DNA from: Solimonas sp966252075
GTDB lineage: Bacteria > Pseudomonadota > Gammaproteobacteria > Nevskiales > Nevskiaceae
NCBI GenBank assembly: GCA_966252075.1
Contig: CBINNP010000010.1
Span: 1-31,673, forward strand
Length of the DNA: 31,673 bases
Reading direction: 5' to 3'
The position numbers were made by a program, and so were the translations under genes. The notes under the pieces were generated by a model. That model had not been told where the DNA came from. It did no database searches and was given only the letters and a program-made list of their open reading frames with translations. Every line of letters starts with the position of its first letter. Position 1 is the stretch's first letter. Shown here piece after piece: positions 14,836 through 21,858 of the stretch.

Positions 14836-15381
14836 TCAGCGCGCTGCCAGCGCCGCGTCGGCCAGCCAGTGCAGCACCGCCGCCGGCGCGCCGGCCGGCA
14901 CGGCCAGATGGGCGCAGTGTGCGATACCGACTGGCAACGGCTGCAGCTGCCAGCGGCGGCCGGCGAAATCGACCACATCGGCACGCGCATCGATCGCCGG
15001 CAGCGCGTCCAGACCATGACCGGCGGCCTTGGCGACCGCTTCCTTGCGCGTCCACAGCGTGTAGAACCGCGCCGGGTCGTCGCCGGCCCAGGCACGCTCG
15101 GCCGCGGACAGATAAAGCCGAAACGCATCGGCGCGCAGCGCGCCCAGCGCCTCGGCGTCGACCCCGAGCGGCCCCGTCGCCGACAGCGCGCACAGGGCCA
15201 GACCCTCGCAGTGACTGATGCTGAACTCCAGCGGTGCCGGCAGCCGCGGCTTGGCGCGGCCCTCGCGCAGCACCGCGTCGGCCAGCGCCGGCGCCAATCC
15301 GGCCTGCGCCAGCGCCGCCCGCAGCAGCGCGACGCTGGACGGCAAGGCGGCGGCGCGGACGGCGGCAACCACGATCGACAT
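14836..15381 (-). CDS. 4'-phosphopantetheinyl transferase (Sfp-type superfamily)
   Basis: A 181-residue protein, shorter than Sfp (about 224) and nearer the short single-domain members. Both family motifs are present: LEFSISHCEGLALCAL followed by GVDAE (Asp75 and Glu77, Mg ligands) and FYTLWTRKEAVAKAAG (Trp110, Lys113-Glu114, Lys118). It transfers the phosphopantetheine arm of CoA to a conserved Ser of carrier proteins. Two candidate substrates are encoded close by: the ACP domain of the divergent acyl-AMP ligase (Ser611) and the free ACP (Ser40). It is probably the dedicated activating enzyme of this lipid module, separate from the AcpS that primes fatty acid synthesis. Confidence 0.85.
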   Translation of the reverse strand: MSIVVAAVRAAALPSSVALLRAALAQAGLAPALADAVLREGRAKPRLPAPLEFSISHCEGLALCALSATGPLGVDAEALGALRADAFRLYLSAAERAWAGDDPARFYTLWTRKEAVAKAAGHGLDALPAIDARADVVDFAGRRWQLQPLPVGIAHCAHLAVPAGAPAAVLHWLADAALAAR

Positions 15382-15437
15382 GACAGCAATGACATCCGGG
15401 CCGGAAGGGAAGCGGCAGTATGCGGCGGAATGAAGGG

Positions 15438-15450
15438 CCGGATGATCCGG
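15438..15450. promoter_or_regulatory. 13-base palindrome next to a -10 box, candidate operator
   Basis: CCGGATGATCCGG is a perfect 6+1+6 palindrome in the 161-base divergent region between the PPTase and acyl-AMP ligase genes. It ends one base before the candidate -10 TAGAAT at 15452-15457. A protein bound there would cover the spacer of that promoter. The binding factor is unknown. Confidence 0.35.
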
Positions 15451-15451
15451 T

Positions 15452-15457
15452 TAGAAT
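15452..15457 (+). promoter_or_regulatory. Candidate -10 element for the first acyl-AMP ligase
   Basis: TAGAAT matches the sigma-70 -10 consensus in 5 of 6 positions and lies 85 bases upstream of the ATG at 15543. No recognisable -35 lies at 16-18 bases, which would suit an activator-dependent promoter. Confidence 0.4.
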
Positions 15458-15542
15458 GCGCGCCATCCTGTTGTCCCTTGCCCCGCATGGGCCGCCGCGG
15501 CGGATCGTGCGACCGACCTCGTACTGACCTTTAGTCCCGCGC

Positions 15543-17498
15543 ATGCCGCGTTTCGAAGCGCTACCCGCCCTGCTCCAGGCCAATGTCCGCGACGACCGCT
15601 CGCTGATCTTCATCGACGGCGAGGACCAGCAGACCACGCTGAGCTTCGCGCAGTTGCAGCGCCGCGCGCTCGGCCTGCTTGGCACGCTGCAGCGACGCGG
15701 GTTGACCGCGGGCGACGCGGTGATCCTGTTCGTCCAGGACAACGCGCGCCTGCTGGAGATGTTCTGGGCCTGCGCGCTCGGCGGTCTGGTGCCGGTGCCG
15801 CTGGCGGTCGGCAATGCCGACGAGCATCGCCGCAAGCTGTTCCGCGTGTTCGCGCAGTTTGACCGCGCCTGGGTCTACAGCGACGCGCGCACCTGGGAGC
15901 GGATGGACAGCTTCGCCGCCGCGCAGGGTTTCGCGGCGATCTGGCCGGCGATGCAGTCGCGCTTCCTGGCGCTCGACAGCCTCGCGGCCGACGGAGCGGA
16001 CGGCACGCCGGTCGCACGGCAGTCGGACGACACCGCCTTCATCCAGTTCTCGTCCGGATCCACCGGCGAGCCCAAGGGCGTGGTGCTGACGCACGGCAAC
16101 CTGACCGCCAATATCGCCTCGATCATCGCCGCGGCACGCATGGGCGCCGACGACGTGGCCTTGAGCTGGATGCCGCTGAGCCACGACATGGGTCTGATCG
16201 GCTTCCATCTGGCCATGCTCGCCGCCGGCATTACCCACGCGATCATGCGCACCGAGCTGTTCGCGCGGCGGCCGCTGCTGTGGCTGAGCAAGGCCACGGA
16301 GCTGCGCGCGACACTGCTGTGTTCACCCAACTTCGGCTACCGCCATTTCCTCAAGCAGCACGCCAGCCGCGCGCAGCAGGCCTATGACCTGTCGGCGGTG
16401 CGGCTGATCTTCAACGGCGCCGAGCCGATCTCCGTCGAGCTGTGCGAGGAATTCACCGCCACCATGGCCGCGCACGGCCTGGCGGCGAACGCGATGTACC
16501 CGGTCTACGGCCTCGCCGAGGCCAGCCTCGCCGTCAGCTTTCCGGAGCCCGGTGCGCCGCTGCGCACCGTTCACATCGACCGTGCCGCGCTCAATCCGGG
16601 CAGCGCCGTGCAGCGGCTTGAAGCCGGCGCGCCACGCGCCAGCGCGCTGGTCAAGCTCGGCCGCGCGGTGCCGGACACCGAGATCCGCATTGCCGATGCC
16701 GATGGCGCCGCACTGGCCGACGGCAGCCTGGGCCGCGTGCTGATCCGCGGCGACAACGTCACTCGCGGCTACTTCCGCAATGCCGCCGAGACTGCGCGCG
16801 TGCGCAGCGCCGACGGCTGGCTGGATACCGGCGACCTCGGCTTCATCGCCGACGGCGAACTGGTGATCGCCGGTCGCGCCAAGGACATCATCTTCGTCAA
16901 CGGCCAGAACTGGTATCCGGCGGATCTGGAGAAGCTCGCCGAGCAACTGGCGGACATCGACACCAACCGCATCGCCGTCGCCGGCGTGCACGACCGCCGC
17001 AGCGGCGCCGAAGACCTTGCGGTCTTCCTGCTCCACCGGGGCAATTTGCCCGAGTTCGTGCCGCTGGCCGGCGCGGTGCGGACCCTGCTGAACCAGCAGA
17101 CCGGCCTGGAGATCCGCCATCTGGTCCCGGTCAGCAAGCTGCCCAAGACCACCAGCGGCAAGCTGCAGCGGCACCTGCTGGCGAAGCGCTTCGAGGCCGG
17201 CGAGTTCGACGCCGTGCTGGCAGAGCTGGCACCGCTGCTGGACCCGGCGGCGGCCGCCACGCAGGCGCCGGCGGCGGCCGGCACCGTGGCGCGGCTGTGC
17301 GCGATCTGCGCCGAAGTGCTGCCGGAACTGCCCATCGACCCCGCCAGCAACCTGCTGGAGCTCAACCTCAACTCGCTGACGCTGGCGCGCATCCACGAGG
17401 CGATCGACCGCGAGTATCCGGGCCGCCTGGACGTCACCGACATCTTCGAGCACCCGACGCTGCAGGATCTGGCCGCGCGCATCGACGCCAAAGGCTGA
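15543..17498 (+). CDS. Fatty acyl-AMP ligase with C-terminal acyl carrier protein domain
   Basis: A 651-residue protein of the ANL adenylate-forming superfamily. Motifs in order: FIQFSSGSTGEPKGVVLTHG (P-loop), LSWMPLSHDMGLIGFHL, the form usual in fatty acyl-AMP ligases, FNGAEPIS, YPVYGLAEASLAVSF, LDTGDLGFIADGELVIAGRAKD as two adjoining motifs (Asp and Arg of ATP binding), and LPKTTSGKLQRH with the catalytic Lys. From about residue 575 a carrier domain follows; its LELNLNSLTLARIHEAI has the phosphopantetheine Ser611. It would activate a fatty acid as acyl-AMP and pass it to its own carrier domain. No clear Shine-Dalgarno precedes the ATG. It is divergent from the PPTase. It may supply an unusual acyl chain, for the amide position or for a separate product. 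Confidence 0.85.
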   Translation: MPRFEALPALLQANVRDDRSLIFIDGEDQQTTLSFAQLQRRALGLLGTLQRRGLTAGDAVILFVQDNARLLEMFWACALGGLVPVPLAVGNADEHRRKLFRVFAQFDRAWVYSDARTWERMDSFAAAQGFAAIWPAMQSRFLALDSLAADGADGTPVARQSDDTAFIQFSSGSTGEPKGVVLTHGNLTANIASIIAAARMGADDVALSWMPLSHDMGLIGFHLAMLAAGITHAIMRTELFARRPLLWLSKATELRATLLCSPNFGYRHFLKQHASRAQQAYDLSAVRLIFNGAEPISVELCEEFTATMAAHGLAANAMYPVYGLAEASLAVSFPEPGAPLRTVHIDRAALNPGSAVQRLEAGAPRASALVKLGRAVPDTEIRIADADGAALADGSLGRVLIRGDNVTRGYFRNAAETARVRSADGWLDTGDLGFIADGELVIAGRAKDIIFVNGQNWYPADLEKLAEQLADIDTNRIAVAGVHDRRSGAEDLAVFLLHRGNLPEFVPLAGAVRTLLNQQTGLEIRHLVPVSKLPKTTSGKLQRHLLAKRFEAGEFDAVLAELAPLLDPAAAATQAPAAAGTVARLCAICAEVLPELPIDPASNLLELNLNSLTLARIHEAIDREYPGRLDVTDIFEHPTLQDLAARIDAKG

Positions 17499-17709
17499 GC
17501 GCGCCGCCCGAGGAACGCGGCGCCGCGGCGGTGGTCTACGGCATTCATATTGCGAAATAATTGCGTTGCGAGGGCGCGAACATTAAATTGGGCGCACCCA
17601 GCGCAACCTGTCACCCTCCTTACACTGGCGGAGTGTTCTCCGCTGTGACCGTAGGTTATGGCGCTAGATTGGTAATTTTTTTGTTGTTGGCGACACCGGA
17701 GCGAGGCAT
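17499..17709 (+). promoter_or_regulatory. 211-base intergenic region with two hairpins and a weak promoter
   Basis: This AT-richer gap separates the two acyl-AMP ligase genes. Right after the first stop, GCGCCGC (17501-17507) and GCGGCGC (17517-17523) can pair, but no T-run follows. TTGCGT (17561-17566) and TTAAAT (17584-17589) have a 17-base spacer and are a weak sigma-70 candidate. GCGGAG (17628-17633) and CTCCGC (17638-17643) form a hairpin with a TGTT loop in the putative leader. A run of seven T's lies near 17675. Confidence 0.35.
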
Positions 17710-19512
17710 TTGGACGCAGCTTTTTCTGGTCATCACAGACCGACTCCGACGGAAAGCGGTATCGCGCTCAGGCGTGCCAACTTCTCGACGCTGACCGAGG
17801 CCCTCGACTACGCCGCGCAGGGCGAGAGCGGGTTCAATTACTACGGCGGCCGCGGCGAGCTGGCCCTGCCGCTGCCGTACCGCGTCATGCGTGAGCGTGC
17901 GCAGGAGCTGGCGCTGCGGCTGCAGCGCTCTCAGCGCGGCAGCCGCGTGGCGCTGATCGCGCATACGCACCAGGAGTTCGCGGCGATGTTCTCCGCCTGC
18001 CAGTCCGCCGCGCTGGTGCCGGTGCCGCTGCCGGCGGCGATCCACCTCGGCGGCCGCGACGCCTACGTGCGCCACCTGCGTCAGATGGTCCGCGACTGCT
18101 CGGCGGTCGCCGCGTTCGCGCCGGCGGAATTCGTCGATCTGCTGCATGAGGCCGCCCACGGCGCGGGCCTCGAAATGGCTGGCACCGCCGAGGACTTCAT
18201 GGCGCTGGAGCCGGCCGCCGCGCTGCCCGAACCGCCGCGCCCGGACGAACTGGCCTACCTGCAGTACACCTCGGGCAGCACACGCTTCCCGCGCGGCACG
18301 ATGATCACGCAGGCCGCCGCCCTGGCCAATCTGTACGCGATCTTCAATCACGGCTTCCCGCTGCGCAGCGACGACCGCTTCTGCTCGTGGCTGCCGTACT
18401 ACCACGACATGGGCCTGGTCGGCATCGTGCTCGGCTGCGTCGCCACACAGCGCACCGTCGACTTCCTCGGCTCGCGCGAATTCGCGATGCGGCCGCGCCT
18501 GTGGCTGAAGCTGATGTCGCAGAACCGCGCGACGATCTCGTTCAGCCCGCCGTTCGGCTACGCGCTGTGCGCGCGCCGCCTCAAGCCGGCCGATGCCGAG
18601 GCGCTGGACCTGTCCGCCTGGCGGGTCGCCGGCGTCGGCGCCGAGATGATTCATCCGGAGTGGCTGCACTCGTTCGCCGCCGTGCTCAAGCCGGCCGGCT
18701 TCGACCCGAAAGCCTTCCTGCCCTGCTACGGCATGGCCGAGGTCGCACTGGCGGTCAGCTTTTCGCCGGTCGGCGGCGGTTTCTCGATCGACCACGTCGA
18801 GAGCGAGCCGCTGGCCGCGCACGGCCAGGCGATCGCCGCCGACGATGACGGCACCAACCGCCACGCCTTCGTCAATTGCGGGCCGGCGCTGCCCGGCTTC
18901 GACGTCGAGATCCGCGACGAGCACGGCCAGATCGTGCCGGAGCGCCAGGTCGGGCGCATTCACCTGCGCGGCGAAAGCGTGATGTCCGGCTACTTCAACA
19001 ATCCGCAGGCGACGCGCGAAGTGCTGTCCGATGACGGCTGGCTCAACACCGGCGACCTCGGCTACTACGCCGACGGTTCGCTGCACATCACCGGCCGCGC
19101 CAAGGACCTGATGATCATCAACGGCCGCAACATCTGGCCGCAGGATCTCGAAAACCTGGCCGAGCAGCAGCCGGAAGTGCGTCCCACCGATACCTCGGCA
19201 TTCTCGATCGTCGGCGCCGACGGCAGCGAGACGCCGGTGCTGGTCGTGCAATGCCGCGAAACCGATCCGGCGGTGCTGGCCTCGCTGGTGGACCGCCTGC
19301 ATCAGTCGATCGCCGCCGAGTTCGGCGTGCACTGCCTGATCGAGCTGGTACCGCCTCACACCCTGCCTCGCACCTCCTCGGGCAAGCTGTCGCGCAGCAC
19401 CGCGCGCAAGGAGTTCCTGGAGCGTTACAGCGAGGAACACCTGCGCGAATCGCCGCGTGCGCTGTTCAGCGACGGCGGCCGCGCCGCGCGCATCACCGCT
19501 TCTGCCGCCTGA
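17710..19512 (+). CDS. Fatty acyl-AMP ligase / acyl-ACP synthetase
   Basis: A 600-residue ANL-superfamily enzyme without a carrier domain. The TTG at 17710 is chosen because GGAGCGAGG lies a few bases upstream. Motifs: YLQYTSGSTRFPRGTMITQA (P-loop with an Arg in place of the usual second Lys), SWLPYYHDMGLVGIVLG (fatty acyl-AMP ligase form), VAGVGAEMIHPEW, FLPCYGMAEVALAVSF, LNTGDLGYYADGSLHITGRA followed by KDLMIINGRNIWPQDLE, and LPRTSSGKLSRS with the catalytic Lys. It lies just upstream of the ACP and serine palmitoyltransferase pair, the position expected of the acyl-ACP synthetase that loads the dedicated ACP in Caulobacter-type sphingolipid synthesis. A strong terminator after its stop makes it a separate transcript from that pair. 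Confidence 0.8.
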   Translation: MDAAFSGHHRPTPTESGIALRRANFSTLTEALDYAAQGESGFNYYGGRGELALPLPYRVMRERAQELALRLQRSQRGSRVALIAHTHQEFAAMFSACQSAALVPVPLPAAIHLGGRDAYVRHLRQMVRDCSAVAAFAPAEFVDLLHEAAHGAGLEMAGTAEDFMALEPAAALPEPPRPDELAYLQYTSGSTRFPRGTMITQAAALANLYAIFNHGFPLRSDDRFCSWLPYYHDMGLVGIVLGCVATQRTVDFLGSREFAMRPRLWLKLMSQNRATISFSPPFGYALCARRLKPADAEALDLSAWRVAGVGAEMIHPEWLHSFAAVLKPAGFDPKAFLPCYGMAEVALAVSFSPVGGGFSIDHVESEPLAAHGQAIAADDDGTNRHAFVNCGPALPGFDVEIRDEHGQIVPERQVGRIHLRGESVMSGYFNNPQATREVLSDDGWLNTGDLGYYADGSLHITGRAKDLMIINGRNIWPQDLENLAEQQPEVRPTDTSAFSIVGADGSETPVLVVQCRETDPAVLASLVDRLHQSIAAEFGVHCLIELVPPHTLPRTSSGKLSRSTARKEFLERYSEEHLRESPRALFSDGGRAARITASAA

Positions 19513-19523
19513 ACCCCGACCGC

Positions 19524-19561
19524 ATGCCGCCCCTTGCGAACCGCAAGCGGGCGGCATTTTC
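19524..19561 (+). terminator. Rho-independent terminator after the acyl-AMP ligase
   Basis: A long stem formed by ATGCCGCC (19524-19531) with GGCGGCAT (19549-19556), extended inward by TTGCG and CGCAA around a short AACC-type loop with a one- or two-base bulge. It is followed by TTTTC. It ends 12 bases after the stop at 19512. Confidence 0.75.
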
Positions 19562-19599
19562 TGATGTCCTGACGGCGTCTGGCCCCGGCCCCGGCGGTT

Positions 19600-19608
19600 T
19601 GCGATAAT
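19600..19608 (+). promoter_or_regulatory. Candidate extended -10 promoter for the ACP-SPT operon
   Basis: TGCGATAAT is an extended -10 (TG, one base, then GATAAT matching 5 of 6). It lies about 102 bases upstream of the ACP start and just after the terminator, so it could give the ACP-serine palmitoyltransferase-lipoprotein unit its own transcript. There is no convincing -35, which extended -10 promoters tolerate. Confidence 0.45.
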
Positions 19609-19710
19609 TCCGCGCTCCAAATACCCGAAGATCCCCCAGTCGGGACACATCCAGAACAGGTCGGCCGCTCGCCACCCGCACGGTATTGTCTTCGCAGGAA
19701 GCAGGCTCAA

Positions 19711-19965
19711 ATGACGGAAATCGCCGCTACGGTCGAAACAGTGGTTCGCGAGGCGCTGCACGCGGTGCTGCCCGATGTGGAAAAGATCGATGGCAGCGCC
19801 GATCTGGCCGGCGAACTGGGCCTGGATTCCGTGCAGGTCATGGACATGATCATGGAGATCGAGGATCGCCTCGACCTGTCGATCCCGGTCGAAGTGATTG
19901 CCGACGCACGCACGCTCGACCAGCTCTGCGCCGGCATCACCCGCATCGCGGCGGCCCGCACATGA
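19711..19965 (+). CDS. Acyl carrier protein (probably dedicated to sphingolipid synthesis)
   Basis: An 84-residue acidic carrier protein. The phosphopantetheine site is GELGLDSVQVMDMIMEIED with Ser40; D-S-V-Q-V-M-D replaces the D-S-L-D-x-V of housekeeping AcpP. The length is that of a stand-alone ACP. Its stop overlaps the start of the serine palmitoyltransferase by 4 bases (ATGA), implying coupled translation. In Caulobacter the equivalent specialised ACP (AcpR) supplies the acyl chain to serine palmitoyltransferase. It would be primed by the PPTase encoded at 14836-15381 and loaded by the acyl-AMP ligase upstream. Confidence 0.9.
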   Translation: MTEIAATVETVVREALHAVLPDVEKIDGSADLAGELGLDSVQVMDMIMEIEDRLDLSIPVEVIADARTLDQLCAGITRIAAART

Positions 19966-21167
19966 GCCTGCTCGACAAGTTCCAGCCGCTGCGCAGCCTG
20001 CAGGCGGCCCTGGCCGGCGGCGACCGTCCGCCGTCGGTGGCGACGCCGATGGACGAAGTCCACTCGGCCACCGAGGCCACCATCGGCGGCCGCCGCGTGC
20101 TGCTCGCCGGCACCAACAACTATCTGGGCCTGACCTTCGACGCCGACACGCAGGCGGCAGCGGTCAAGGCGGTGCAGACCTTGGGCACCGGCACCACCGG
20201 CTCGCGCATGGCCAGCGGCAACTACGCCGATCACCGCGCGCTGGAACGCGATTTCGCCCAGGCCTTCGGCTACGCCGGCAGCATCGTCTTCTCCACCGGC
20301 TATCAGGCCAACCTCGGCGCCATCTCGGCGCTGGCCGGCGCCGATGATTTCCTGATCATCGACGCCGACAGCCACGCCAGCATCCACGATGCCTCGCGGT
20401 TGAGCCTGGCGACGACGATCCGCTTCCGCCACAACGATCCGGACAACCTCGATCGCCGCCTCGCCCGCCTCGGCGCCGACGCCAGGCGCGCGCTGGTGGT
20501 CGTCGAGAGCCTGTACAGCACGCTGGGCGACCAGGCGCCGCTGGCGCAACTCGTCGAGATCACCAGGCGTCACGGCGCCTGGATCATCGTCGACGAGGCG
20601 CATTCGTTCGGCGCCTTCGGCCCGCGCGGTCTGGGCCTGTGCGAACAGCTCGGCCTGCTCGATAAGGTCGACTTCGTCGTCGGCACTTTTTCCAAGAGCC
20701 TCGGCAGCGTCGGCGGTTTCTGCGTCAGCCGGCACGCCGATCTCGAACTGCTGCGCATGGCCAGCCGGCCCTACATCTTCACCGCCTCGCCGCCACCGGC
20801 GGTGATCGCGGCGACGCGGCAGGCGCTCAAGCGTGTGCTGGCCGGCGACGATCTGCGCACGCGCCTGTGGCGGCACGTGCAGCGCCTGTACAGCGAGCTG
20901 AACCGCCTTGGCTACCGCGTCGGCTCGACCGATCCGGGGCCGGTCGCGGCGCTGGTGTTCGCTGAGCGCGAGACGGCGATCGCCCACTGGCAAGGCCTGC
21001 TCGACGCCGGCATCTACACCAACCTGATGGTGCCGCCGGCCACGCCCAGCGGCCTGCACATCGTCCGCATCAGCCTGTCGGCTGCGCACAGCGACGAGCA
21101 GCTGACGCAGATCATCGCCGCGCTGGAGTCGCTGGCGCAGCGGCTGCGTCCGTCGGCGGCGGCCTGA
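19962..21167 (+). CDS. spt: Serine palmitoyltransferase (alpha-oxoamine synthase family)
   Basis: A 401-residue PLP enzyme starting at the ATG that overlaps the ACP stop. It contains LLAGTNNYLGLTFD, LGTGTTGSRMASGNYADH, IDADSHASIHDAS (His stacking on PLP), IIVDEAHSFGAFGPRGLGL (Asp and His of the cofactor site) and GTFSKSLGSVGGF (Schiff-base Lys245). The alpha-oxoamine synthase family also includes KBL, AONS and 5-aminolevulinate synthase. The GTGTTGSRMASGNY form, the coupled ACP gene, and the bCerS-type gene in the same region favour serine palmitoyltransferase: L-serine plus acyl-ACP giving 3-ketosphinganine, CO2 and ACP. The enzyme is soluble and cytoplasmic. This is the committed step of sphingolipid synthesis. 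Confidence 0.82.
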   Translation: MSLLDKFQPLRSLQAALAGGDRPPSVATPMDEVHSATEATIGGRRVLLAGTNNYLGLTFDADTQAAAVKAVQTLGTGTTGSRMASGNYADHRALERDFAQAFGYAGSIVFSTGYQANLGAISALAGADDFLIIDADSHASIHDASRLSLATTIRFRHNDPDNLDRRLARLGADARRALVVVESLYSTLGDQAPLAQLVEITRRHGAWIIVDEAHSFGAFGPRGLGLCEQLGLLDKVDFVVGTFSKSLGSVGGFCVSRHADLELLRMASRPYIFTASPPPAVIAATRQALKRVLAGDDLRTRLWRHVQRLYSELNRLGYRVGSTDPGPVAALVFAERETAIAHWQGLLDAGIYTNLMVPPATPSGLHIVRISLSAAHSDEQLTQIIAALESLAQRLRPSAAA

Positions 21168-21182
21168 GCGCAGCAGCGGCGA

Positions 21183-21854
21183 TTGGACAAACGCTTCGCC
21201 GCCGCGTCGTTGCCGATCCGCCACGGCGGGCCGGCGTTGCTGGTGGCGGCGGCGCTGCTCGCCGGCTGCGCCGACGCACCGACGCGTCGCACGCTGTTGC
21301 CACCCCCACCGGACCGATCCACGCCGCCGCCGGTGGCTGCGGTCGGCCCGGTGCCCAGGCCCCAGCCAGCTCCGGCACCGGTCACTGCCGATCCGGCCAG
21401 CCCGACCGCGCTGGGCTTTCGTGAATACCTGATCGGCGCCGAGCGCAGCGCCATCAAGACCGATGGCATGAACTGCACGCGCAGCGCGCGCACGCCGTGG
21501 CAGGAAACCTGTGTCGGTGTCTACCACCACGCCAGCCCCGCCAAGATCACCATCGCCGGCGCCTGGATCAACGACTTCGTGCTGGTCTTCATCGGCGAGC
21601 GCCTGGCGTCGATCGAGACGATGTTCGACAGCCGTTATTTCAATCGCGTGGTCTATAGCCTGGGCTCACGCCACGGCCAGCCCGCCAAGTCGCAGGAAGT
21701 GATCAGCGGGGGTTACGGCGTCAAGGTCTCGGCGGAAAAGGCCATCTGGGAAATCCCGGATGGCCTGATCGTGGTCCGCGAGATGGCCGGCACGCCGGCC
21801 TACAGCTCGGCGCGCTTCTACAGCAGCGCCACCGCCGCCGGCGCCAAGCGCTGA
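21183..21854 (+). CDS. Lipoprotein of unknown function
   Basis: A 223-residue protein with a TTG start at 21183, 15 bases after the serine palmitoyltransferase stop and probably co-transcribed with it. The signal sequence PALLVAAALLAGCA ends in a lipobox with Cys29. A Pro-rich linker (about residues 40-72) follows, then a globular region of about 150 residues with WINDFVLVFIGERLASIETMF and GGYGVKVSAEKAIWEI, reminiscent of small periplasmic domains that I cannot assign. Two Cys residues (in MNCTRSARTPWQETC) may form a disulphide. The start codon is uncertain because other TTG/ATG choices would shorten the N-region. It could be an outer-membrane partner for the neighbouring lipid system, but nothing in its sequence shows this. 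Confidence 0.65.
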   Translation: MDKRFAAASLPIRHGGPALLVAAALLAGCADAPTRRTLLPPPPDRSTPPPVAAVGPVPRPQPAPAPVTADPASPTALGFREYLIGAERSAIKTDGMNCTRSARTPWQETCVGVYHHASPAKITIAGAWINDFVLVFIGERLASIETMFDSRYFNRVVYSLGSRHGQPAKSQEVISGGYGVKVSAEKAIWEIPDGLIVVREMAGTPAYSSARFYSSATAAGAKR

Positions 21855-21858
21855 AGCC

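Noticed and set aside
19686..19961. An in-frame extension joining the ACP region to the serine palmitoyltransferase as one 493-codon frame
   Set aside because: The extension reads the ACP gene in a different frame; the ACP is a separate 84-residue protein with a proper Ser40 site.
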